DNA of 42,115 bases. It comes from Discostella pseudostelligera. Taxonomy: Eukaryota; Bacillariophyta; Thalassiosirophyceae; Thalassiosirales; Thalassiosiraceae. Numbering within the stretch: the stretch's first letter is position 1; each line of letters starts with the position of its first letter. A program made the translations under genes and the position numbers. Positions 21,275-28,922 of the stretch are shown in pieces. Location of the stretch: contig JALLBK010000040.1 in NCBI GenBank assembly GCA_036940085.1, forward strand, positions 1-42,115. The letters are read 5' to 3'. A model generated the notes under the pieces. The model did not search any database. It had not been told where the DNA came from and saw only the letters and a program-made list of their open reading frames with translations.

Positions 21275-21595
21275 GGTCGGTAGGTGTCATGGTGAACTGA
21301 AAATGACGTCATCGAAAGATCCGCACAGCAACTCATCTTCCACGTGGCGAGGGGAGTCAGCGCGCCACAACTGAACTTCCACGTGGCATGGTGAGTCATC
21401 TCTCTCATCTTCTCTGTGCATCAGTAACTGACCTTCCACGTGGATTGTCGCCATTACCATTACCCCATGCATGTACTTACCTCAGCCTCAACAATCGACG
21501 ATTATCGATGGATCAATATCACCATCATTATCAACCATCGCCATCAAACCAATACCCACTTGTCGGCATCGAATGCCATACCGATCGCAAATCGC
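21275..21595. promoter_or_regulatory. Divergent promoter SulP/RRF: CRE-like site and three CTTCCACGTGG repeats
   Basis: TGACGTCA at 21304-21311 is a perfect bZIP (CRE-type) palindrome. CTTCCACGTGG occurs three times, at 21337-21347, 21376-21386 and 21433-21443, each in a loosely repeated 40-57 bp context with ACT/CTGA before it and GAGTCA after the first two. G-box-like CACGTGG sites bind bZIP or bHLH factors. Which of the two genes they control is not visible. Confidence 0.65.
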
Positions 21596-22300
21596 ATGAA
21601 AATGAAGCTCACTCTCATCTCAATCTTTACGATTGCCGTCATATCTGTCGCCGATGCCTTCGTGTCCTACACGCCTTGCGTAGGCCAACAACATCGATGC
21701 CGTCCCATGACGACGACGGCACCGCTCCGTATGTCCCAAGACGACATGGACTTAATCACCATGGACGCATCCGAACGAATGGACAAAACTTTGTCCAACC
21801 TTGCTGACAATCTATTAACCGTACGCACTGGTCGAGCCAACCCCAGCATGTTGGATAGGGTAGAAGCCGAATACTACGGTGCCATGACACCCATCAATCA
21901 AATGGCAACCATCTCGGTACCATCCAGTCAGCAGTTGCAAATCGCACCATTCGACAAGTCATCGATTGCAACTATCGAGAAGGCAATTATATATTCTGGG
22001 CTAGGCTTCACCCCCTCGAGTGATGGGAATGTCATCCGAATTAACATCCCCCAGCTGACCGAGGAACGGCGAAAGGATTTGCTCAAACAATGTAAATCGA
22101 TTGGGGAGGAGGCCAAGGTGGCCATTCGCAATATTCGTCGAGATGGTGTCGATAGTATTAAAAAGATGGAAAAGGCGGGAGATTTGGGAAAAGATCAGGC
22201 TTTGGACGGACAAGATGCACTTCAGAAGATGACGGACGAACATATCAAGTTGGTGGATGAGACGGTTGGAAAGAAGGAGAAGGAGGTTGCAACATTGTAA
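21596..22300 (+). CDS. Ribosome recycling factor, plastid
   Basis: 234 aa, single exon. RRF releases ribosomes from mRNA after termination, with EF-G. The mature part, from about residue 48, shows the family layout: NLLTVRTGRANPSML near the start, QQLQIAPFDKSSI, a GxxxxxGxNIRINIPxLTEERRKDL-like middle (NVIRINIPQLTEERRKDL), and NIRRDGVDSIKK near the end. The start at 21596 gives a signal peptide (MKMKLTLISIFTIAV...) ending VADAF, the F-type site of diatom plastid proteins; the frame is open further upstream but without a supporting pattern. Divergent from SulP and convergent with YLD-repeat protein A (170 bp between stops). Confidence 0.95.
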   Translation: MKMKLTLISIFTIAVISVADAFVSYTPCVGQQHRCRPMTTTAPLRMSQDDMDLITMDASERMDKTLSNLADNLLTVRTGRANPSMLDRVEAEYYGAMTPINQMATISVPSSQQLQIAPFDKSSIATIEKAIIYSGLGFTPSSDGNVIRINIPQLTEERRKDLLKQCKSIGEEAKVAIRNIRRDGVDSIKKMEKAGDLGKDQALDGQDALQKMTDEHIKLVDETVGKKEKEVATL

Positions 22301-22470
22301 GAGAGAGGAGAGTCAGGTGCGACACTTTGTGGATCTGGAGACTTCTTTTGACGAAGACTTAAGCTGGACTGGAAGTACGCTCATCCATTATTGGTACTTA
22401 ATTACAATAGCACTGTAGCGATTACAATGTCTACATTGACGTCGATAACTTATTTTTGATCCTCTCAAAC

Positions 22471-24489
22471 TCATGGGCTCATGTTGTCAAGGTACCCACC
22501 GCCTTTCATCGGCTTGCCAGTCTTCCAGCCCTGACTTCCACCAATGCCAAACTTTTTGGGTCCAGATGATGACGGAGCATCTGCAGGCTTCTCAGGAACA
22601 GCGGGAGAGGAAGGTGGAGTTGTAGCTGACGATAGCGTTGATGATTCGCCGACGCTCATGTTATCAAGATACCCACCACTACCGCTCTTTGGCTTGCCTG
22701 TCTTCCATCCCTGACCTCCACCACTAAGCCCATACCTTTTGGGCACTGATGATGCAGACGCACCTGCTCTTGGCATTCCAGTCCTCTCAGGAATTGCGGA
22801 TAATGGAGTCGGAGATGGATAGTCGACAATCGGTGATGTCCATTCCTCATCTACACTACTTGCTTCAGAAGATATGGGTTCTGGTTGTGCAACTGTGCTT
22901 GGCGTTGGCACCTCACGAACTGCGGCCTCGAGTGCTGGGGGAGCAGAAACGACAACTGGTTCTACTGCAGGTCCTTGCATGGCACGAACAATCTTCTTAA
23001 CCTCGTCTGACATGCGTGTCTCATACTGCGATTGCCATGCCTCAATCTTTTCAAACACCTGGTCAGGAAGTTTGTCAACTTTCATCTCCAGGCTGGTTAC
23101 TCTTCCTTCGATACTCGTGAGTCTATTGTCATACTGAGTAAAATCGAATGAGTTTGTGGTAGCTGCAACAGATAGTGATGCCGATGCCGCTGGTGGTTGT
23201 TGAAAAGATGAAGGAATGATAGGACTAGTCACAAGCTTTCTCGTAGCCACAGTGCCATTCAACGTATCAAGGTATGTCTTCACAGCCTGCGCGGAACTAG
23301 GAGGCGGCGCTGATCCGGCAGAAAGAGCATCCAAATAGCTCGTGAATGCAGCACCCACTTTCTTCTTTTCGCCGGAGGTGTTCGATCCGAGTGAGTCCAA
23401 ATAGCCAACAATTGCTTGGACCTCGTTGGAAGTTGCCACGGCTCCTGAATCTGCTAGGTCGTCAAGATATTCCTTGATGGTTTCAGTGCATCGTTCAGTA
23501 ACTTTTCCTCCCTCACAGTAATCGAGAATTTCTTTCAGGAATGGATTCTTTCCATTGGGATTCTGAATGCCATATGGAATCGGTTTCTCCGCTTGCCACT
23601 TCTTCTTCTCTGGTTTTGGAGGTGGTGGAGGTGGAGTCGCAGCAACCGGCTTGACATCTTTTGCAACCTCATCCACTGGATTATTCCGTCCTCCACTCAA
23701 TCCGTATGGCAGCGCAGGTGGTGCGGTGGCAGTAGCTCCAAGATCACTGTCCTCTTGAATGGTGTTGGCAGTAACTGCTAGACCCACGAAGGCAGCTGTG
23801 GCGATGAAAAAGTCAGGACTGAGATCGCCAGAGAGCGGAAGAGCAAGTTTAGGCTCAAGTTTCGCTGATTTGGCAATAGTTGCTTCCTTGGATGGAACTG
23901 CCAGTGTCGAAGGAGGAGTACTGGTACTGGGTGCTTCTGCAGGAGGAGGTACAGTTGTCGTTGCCGCTGATGCTTCTGTCTTTACATCGACAGGAGGACT
24001 ACTGACAACTGGTGGCTTATCTGCAGGTGGATCAATCTTTTCTTCATACCCCAATCTTGCAATACTGGCATCGGAGGTAGGAGATTCGGAAAATGCCGTG
24101 GTCGGTGCATCTTCGTCTGCCATGGAGGGGAGCGCACCTAAGAATGTAGCCGACGCGGCAGCAAACCGGGCAAGAGCACTACGACGACTAATATCGCTAG
24201 CAGCATCAGAAGCAGAGATGATCTGCTTCTTTCCTCGCGAATTGATGTCGCCGACACTGTACTGCGTGTCCAATTCATTGTCATTAGACATGCACAGTTC
24301 GACAACATGGTGAGGTCGATGCAGATGGTGCGAGGATCTTGCCGCCGCATAGGATGCCACCACCGACGGCTGAGGCGAGACCACCGGTCTAACAGCGGTA
24401 TTGAATGCCGCTGTCGCGGGGATGCCGTTGAAACATCCATAGTAGATGGTCAATAGGAGAGAGGTGGTCGATACTACCTTCATCGTCAT
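22471..24489 (-). CDS. YLD-repeat protein A, probable thylakoid-lumen or thylakoid-membrane protein
   Basis: 672 aa; not a family I can name. Order (rough residues): signal peptide ending IPATAAF (~28); transit part; a second signal SRRSALARF...LGALPSMA (~101-124), which looks like a twin-arginine thylakoid signal; disordered Pro/Ala/Thr linker; hydrophobic FFIATAAFVGLAV (~227-240); two PYG motifs (~262 and ~306); DYCEGGKVTERC (~323-334); four YLD motifs (YLDDL, YLDSL, YLDAL, YLDTL) at ~341, 363, 385 and 406, spaced 22/22/21; a coiled coil with central KLPDQV (~455-505); Pro-rich linker; then two C-terminal repeats GQGWKTGKP and SQGWKTGKP, each ending GGYLDNMS. Paralogous to proteins B and C nearby. 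The start is the first ATG of the open frame; an ATG two codons later also works. Function unknown; scaffold or structural role inferred only from repeats. Confidence 0.85.
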   Translation of the reverse strand: MTMKVVSTTSLLLTIYYGCFNGIPATAAFNTAVRPVVSPQPSVVASYAAARSSHHLHRPHHVVELCMSNDNELDTQYSVGDINSRGKKQIISASDAASDISRRSALARFAAASATFLGALPSMADEDAPTTAFSESPTSDASIARLGYEEKIDPPADKPPVVSSPPVDVKTEASAATTTVPPPAEAPSTSTPPSTLAVPSKEATIAKSAKLEPKLALPLSGDLSPDFFIATAAFVGLAVTANTIQEDSDLGATATAPPALPYGLSGGRNNPVDEVAKDVKPVAATPPPPPPKPEKKKWQAEKPIPYGIQNPNGKNPFLKEILDYCEGGKVTERCTETIKEYLDDLADSGAVATSNEVQAIVGYLDSLGSNTSGEKKKVGAAFTSYLDALSAGSAPPPSSAQAVKTYLDTLNGTVATRKLVTSPIIPSSFQQPPAASASLSVAATTNSFDFTQYDNRLTSIEGRVTSLEMKVDKLPDQVFEKIEAWQSQYETRMSDEVKKIVRAMQGPAVEPVVVSAPPALEAAVREVPTPSTVAQPEPISSEASSVDEEWTSPIVDYPSPTPLSAIPERTGMPRAGASASSVPKRYGLSGGGQGWKTGKPKSGSGGYLDNMSVGESSTLSSATTPPSSPAVPEKPADAPSSSGPKKFGIGGSQGWKTGKPMKGGGYLDNMSP

Positions 24490-24965
24490 CGTCAATCGTC
24501 ATCGTCGGTGCGATGTGAGATGAGATCTCAGTTCCGGCGGGTCGAAGATAGACCAAAGAAGGAAGTGGTTTTGGTTTTGCTTTGACTGGGGGGAGTAAAG
24601 TATCTTACGCAATGCTATGTTCAATGACGTCAGCTGCTTACCCGGTTTGCTCATTTTGCGACGATAGGCGATCTTTGCTACGGAATTGTCGTATGAAACG
24701 TCGCTATATGGCGCTAAACCATAAGTTCCCCTACCGAGAATTTTGACGTCACAATCAGATGTTCGTCATGGCCACGTCATGATTGCGTGGTGTCAAGAAG
24801 CCCGGAACCATGGAGAGATTGGATGCAGTGGCAGTGGCGGCACGAGATGGAGCGAGGAACGATGGTGCTCTCTAACTCTTGCTTGGCGTTGGTATCATTC
24901 TATCATAATCAAATTATTCATCGTTCATGCGTTAAGAGCCAGCAATATCGTAGTGTGTTCTCTCC
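24490..24965. promoter_or_regulatory. Divergent promoter of YLD-repeat genes A and B, with TGACGTCA sites
   Basis: 476 bp between the two start codons. It has two perfect TGACGTCA palindromes, at 24625-24632 and 24744-24751, and a third half site ACGTCA at 24774-24779. TGACGT-type elements bind bZIP factors and are the known CO2/cAMP-responsive elements (CCREs) upstream of a diatom pyrenoidal carbonic anhydrase gene; aureochromes bind a similar core. Placement between paired paralogues suggests joint control by CO2 or light (inference). Confidence 0.65.
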
Positions 24966-26360
24966 ATGAAGATCCCACGTAGTAGCGCTCTTGCAGTCCT
25001 CACTGGATGCTCGTGTAGCGTAGAGGCTTTCAATTACACACCTCGACCTCGACGGCCATATGCTGCGCGCCTCCCGTGCTCTCGGCAATTCACCAGTCTA
25101 TTCGCGAGACGACCACTCCATGAATCATCGGAAGGATCATCGCGTCGAGCAGTACTCCAGCATTGTGCTTCCATCTTCGCTACGACTGCATTTGCTTGGA
25201 TCGACGGACGGGACGCTGCCAACGCATCAGAGTTCTCTGTTGGGATGGACGAACCTCCACACCGACCCGTCCTATCAGCACCAAGCAACGATCCTAATCC
25301 TATGCTTTCCGACGAGGCTGTAGTGCTTTCAATTGAACCGCAGAACCAACGAGGTGAAGCTCCAACAATCAGCACACAAGATGAGCAATTAGACGTAGCT
25401 CGAGAATCTAGTCCACGAGATGTGCAATACGACGGATCCGAATCCATTCCAGCAGATTTGCAACGAAACGTAGCCCAGGAAACCAGTCAATCATCAGTGG
25501 TTTTCGCAGCAAGTACACCATCGGTAACGCAAGTCACCCTCGAAAACTCCCAAGTAGTGACCATACCAACAAAAGAAGTTCCTGTTGCATTATTTCCAGC
25601 CACCCAATCTAGCAAAGCAGCAAGTTCACCCGCATCACCCGCTATCAAGGTTGCAAACACAGCTCCAGCTCCAAAGCAAACAACTAATGGTATTGCCCTA
25701 GCAGTCGAACTATCGATAACAACCACCGTACTTGGCGCTGTAGGCAAGGCAGTCTACGGACAAATGGCTTCGAATACCGACGAGCTCACCACCAGAGCAA
25801 AGGTTATATTGGTCGAAAATGAACCCTATGGACTAGCCAAGGGTCGTCGTTATTTCAATGGCATCGACATTACGCGTAACGAACCCATACCTGCCAGTGA
25901 CGTACTCGAATATTGCAATGCTGGTACGGTCAACAACGATTGTGCTGAATTGATAACCGACTTCTTAGGTGAGGTACAAAGCAACTCGAAGAGAGGTTTG
26001 GATGGTCCAAGCATGCGTCAAAAGGAAACCGCCACGGCAGTACTTTCCTACTTGGACACTCTATCCGGAAGCAGGGATGCTTCTTCCAAAACAGCCGCGG
26101 CATTCTCGTCCTACCTCAATGGACTGTCGAATGGAGAGATCGACGCTCCAGCATCGCCACAGGTCGTTGCGGGTTACCTGGAATCCTTAAACGAAAGTCA
26201 GAGTAGGGTCATGCCTTTGGAATCAAATTCACAGGGCGACATGACCAGGTTGATTGAAACATTCTTGATTAGTAGTGATGGTTATGGCGAGGAGGCGAAT
26301 GTAAATGGAAAGTACGAAACAGCCAATGGAGCGCGCATGCAATTGGAGAGGGTTCCGTGA
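24966..26360 (+). CDS. YLD-repeat protein B, probable thylakoid-lumen or thylakoid-membrane protein
   Basis: 464 aa, single exon. Signal peptide ending CSVEAF (~22); transit region; twin-arginine-like signal SRRAVLQHCASIFATTAFA (~59-77) followed by a polar stretch and AANA; a long disordered Ser/Thr/Pro/Gln linker; a hydrophobic segment ALAVELSITTTVLGAVG (~244-260); EPYGLAKG (~286-293); then the family core: EYCNAGTVNNDC (~315-326), FLGEV (~333, a weak first repeat), YLDTL (~362), YLNGL (~383) and YLESL (~404), spaced 29/21/21. It lacks the coiled coil and the GWKTGKP repeats of protein A; the last 60 residues match nothing. The Cys pair sits as in A and C. Function unknown. Divergent from A over a 476-bp promoter. 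Confidence 0.82.
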   Translation: MKIPRSSALAVLTGCSCSVEAFNYTPRPRRPYAARLPCSRQFTSLFARRPLHESSEGSSRRAVLQHCASIFATTAFAWIDGRDAANASEFSVGMDEPPHRPVLSAPSNDPNPMLSDEAVVLSIEPQNQRGEAPTISTQDEQLDVARESSPRDVQYDGSESIPADLQRNVAQETSQSSVVFAASTPSVTQVTLENSQVVTIPTKEVPVALFPATQSSKAASSPASPAIKVANTAPAPKQTTNGIALAVELSITTTVLGAVGKAVYGQMASNTDELTTRAKVILVENEPYGLAKGRRYFNGIDITRNEPIPASDVLEYCNAGTVNNDCAELITDFLGEVQSNSKRGLDGPSMRQKETATAVLSYLDTLSGSRDASSKTAAAFSSYLNGLSNGEIDAPASPQVVAGYLESLNESQSRVMPLESNSQGDMTRLIETFLISSDGYGEEANVNGKYETANGARMQLERVP

Positions 26361-26770
26361 AGAATGGGTGTGATATGTAGCGCCGTCAGCCATTATTCCG
26401 TGTCATCAGCCATCAGTGGAATCTAATCGGATTGAGTACCAAATATGACTGTTGAATGCATCCAGGTAGCAAGTCAGGAACCCTTCCACGTTCAAGTCCA
26501 CATGTACAATATTGAAGCAGGACGACGTCATCGCAATGGTTGAGGGGTGTATTGAATAAGCAGCCCAGTTTCCAATTTTGGTAGGTCATTTTTCCACATG
26601 ATCGTCAAGTTCAGGTTCACGCCAAGAAGGCCTTTATCAATTGAGATTCAAATCCGGGCGTCGTAGAATTCTAAATTTAACACACACTGTATGAATTCCA
26701 AATTTGCATCTTGGCGCCTCGTTCTGCTCTTCTCTCTAAATATTTGTCGTCTGACGTTAGGCGCCTTCTG
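26361..26770. other. Convergent 3' region, nothing recognised
   Basis: 410 bp between the stops of YLD-repeat protein B and the methyltransferase. It carries an isolated ACGACGTCATC (26523-26533) but no gene, repeat or RNA that I can see. Confidence 0.5.
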
Positions 26771-28384
26771 CTATGGCTGAAAAGAACAAAAATTCTCGTG
26801 TTGACGTCGAGCTCGATCTCCTCCAAATGATCGCGAGCAATATGAGCATGAATTACTAGAACATGACCTGCTGGATTGAAGACTATCCTTCGATGCAAAT
26901 TGATTAGTTGTTGCCATTGCCAATGCCGAATTCGAGGGGAGAAACTCCATAGCATGAAGTGATTCATCGTTTTCGCTGAAGAATTGTTTGTCGCAAATCG
27001 GACAGGATCTAGGGCTACCTTTATTCCCACCTGACCCGCTATCCTCATTTTCGTCTTTAATCTTACTTTCCTTAACATTCTCATTTCGATGCCAATCAGG
27101 TTTGATATTCAAGTGTGAACCGAAATGCTTGGCTTGTTGATGAGCAAGCAATGCGTCTTTATGTGGAAATTTTCTTTGCATGGTTGTGTGTTGTTGAGAA
27201 TCGCATAGTGAGCATATCCACGGCGGGCCTTGTATTCCATCGCCATCGCCATCACTATCACGAAGTGCTGCTTTGTCATCGGATTGTCGCATATCAATGT
27301 TCTTCGCATCGTCGATTGATTCTTGGCCAATGCTGTTTCCTTCATTGTTCAGCTTTCGTCTTTTATTCCTCTTCTGACACTTTTCAATGTTCCAGGTGCG
27401 AACTTCCTCACATGTGGGGTGAAGAGACACAAGATGATTTTTCAATGAACGATGCTCATGAAAGGATTTGGAGCAGTATTTACAGGGAAACAGACTGGAA
27501 TGATTGTTGGATAACGCCTCAGTACTTGCTCCCAATTTCGTTATACAATTATTTGCGGTGACGCGAGAGATGAATTCCCAGGGAAACAGGTCAATATCAG
27601 CAATCTGGTAATCATCACAGGCTCTTCCAAAGACCAATGTCTCACTATCATTATTCTGGTTTGCACCATCCTCTAATTGCATGGCGCGCCGATTGGCGAA
27701 ACTCCTTCCACTCTGATGTCTCCGTAGGCTGTAATAGGTGTTTCCCACCTTGTCATTGGTTTCACTATCGATAGTTGTAATTGGAGGAGGTGGTGGCGGG
27801 CAAAACGGACCTCTTCGTAGCAACACCAATCCATGTCGCATTGCCCCCTCGATACAGTTCCATCTCGCAAATTGCCCATTGACTAGGGTAAGATGTAAAA
27901 GTCCAGTCCGTGGTTTCATCCATCGTTTAACACAGGCATGAAACAAATGCTGCAAAAATCTAGAATGCAGTTGAGCATTCTCGGTACCTAAATGAGGGTG
28001 GTTGAATATGACATGATCAAATTCTTTGCATGCTGAGTTGATTGTGTCATCGATATCGTTGCATTCGGCCTCGACGGCATTAATGCCATGCAAAATTGTC
28101 GATTCGACGCGTATTCGACCATGCTCATTATTGCATTTTCGTATATTCCGCAAAACAAACTCAATATCTTTGTATTTTTTGCGTAATTCATGGAGGGCGT
28201 CAATGCCGGTGCATGCAATGGAAATGGAAACGCGTCCATCGGACGCTGATTTTTGTTTGATGGCACCGATCTCGTCGTCGTCATCGCTCGCCGAGGTAGA
28301 CGATGCAGATGCAACAATAAAGCGACACAAGTCTAATGAATAAGTAAAATCTCCTTCTCCTAAAAGGATAAAGGATGTGCTCAT
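26771..28384 (-). CDS. BMT5-like (DUF2431) rRNA uridine-N3 methyltransferase with C-terminal zinc fingers
   Basis: 537 aa from the ATG at 28384; the frame is open upstream but the family motif starts right after this ATG. FILLGEGDFTYSLDL at the N-terminus is the SAM-binding loop of DUF2431 enzymes (yeast BMT5 methylates 25S rRNA), and FDHVIFNHPHLG (~residue 125) is its catalytic-region box. RWNCIEGAMRHGLVLLRR and the FPWEF box close the domain near residue 275. The C-terminal half has four C2H2-like fingers: CKYCSKSF...HLVSLH (~305), CSLCDSQ...HQQAKH (~387), CPICDKQFF...H (~445) and CSYCSRSFGGDRARRQH (~518). Human and yeast relatives lack such fingers as far as I know, so the fusion is notable; fingers likely help bind RNA. 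Divergent from YLD-repeat protein C. Confidence 0.85.
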   Translation of the reverse strand: MSTSFILLGEGDFTYSLDLCRFIVASASSTSASDDDDEIGAIKQKSASDGRVSISIACTGIDALHELRKKYKDIEFVLRNIRKCNNEHGRIRVESTILHGINAVEAECNDIDDTINSACKEFDHVIFNHPHLGTENAQLHSRFLQHLFHACVKRWMKPRTGLLHLTLVNGQFARWNCIEGAMRHGLVLLRRGPFCPPPPPPITTIDSETNDKVGNTYYSLRRHQSGRSFANRRAMQLEDGANQNNDSETLVFGRACDDYQIADIDLFPWEFISRVTANNCITKLGASTEALSNNHSSLFPCKYCSKSFHEHRSLKNHLVSLHPTCEEVRTWNIEKCQKRNKRRKLNNEGNSIGQESIDDAKNIDMRQSDDKAALRDSDGDGDGIQGPPWICSLCDSQQHTTMQRKFPHKDALLAHQQAKHFGSHLNIKPDWHRNENVKESKIKDENEDSGSGGNKGSPRSCPICDKQFFSENDESLHAMEFLPSNSALAMATTNQFASKDSLQSSRSCSSNSCSYCSRSFGGDRARRQHENFCSFQP

Positions 28385-28878
28385 CGTGGATGCATCTATT
28401 CGGCTGTGCTGGCTTCTGGCTACTGCTTTTGTGTGGAGGTGGCGGCTCCGTCGCCGGCCGTCATGGTTCATATCGGTCAAGAGAGGTGCCAGGTGGAGGT
28501 GGAAGTAGTAGGCGACAGCCAGACCACGAGCTAGACTGGATCGCAAGATCGGTAAAAGATCGGGCACACGATGACGATGATGTTGTTACGCACGTCAGTT
28601 CTAGCGCGCCATTTTTTGATACAATTTCTACGTTCGGAACAGTACATAAGCTACATACAAAGTCCGACGTGAAAACATAAGGCAGGTTTAGAATGAAAAT
28701 TTGAAATTAAAAAAGTTTCACTGAGGAATCAGTACAATCTCACCCCCGAAAGGGAATCTATACCAACACCATCACCATCATCACCTTCTTTCGATCACCA
28801 CCATGACCGACATCATTCCGCTATCGCTCATTACTATTTCCGTCTCCGCACCGACCTCCATCGAGATAATATGGTACA
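28385..28878. promoter_or_regulatory. Divergent promoter, methyltransferase and YLD-repeat protein C
   Basis: 494 bp. Half site ACGTCA at 28592-28597; no full TGACGTCA, unlike the A/B promoter. An open frame continues the methyltransferase upstream to about 28471 (an in-frame ATG), so part of this could be coding. ACCATC/ATCACC repeats lie just before an upstream start codon at 28803. Confidence 0.4.
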
Positions 28879-28922
28879 ATGGGAATTGCCACCCTGATCC
28901 TACTGTTACTGTGTCATCATAA
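28803..28922 (+). other. Upstream open reading frame overlapping the start of YLD-repeat protein C
   Basis: ATG at 28803 in a good context (CACCATGA) opens a 39-codon frame that ends at TAA 28920-28922, past the main ATG at 28879 and out of frame with it. If the transcript starts upstream, it would reduce translation of the main protein; if transcription starts after 28803 it is meaningless. Confidence 0.35.

Noticed and set aside
23759..24313. 184-residue plus-strand frame
   Set aside because: Antisense of YLD-repeat protein A; Ala/Ser-rich without motifs.
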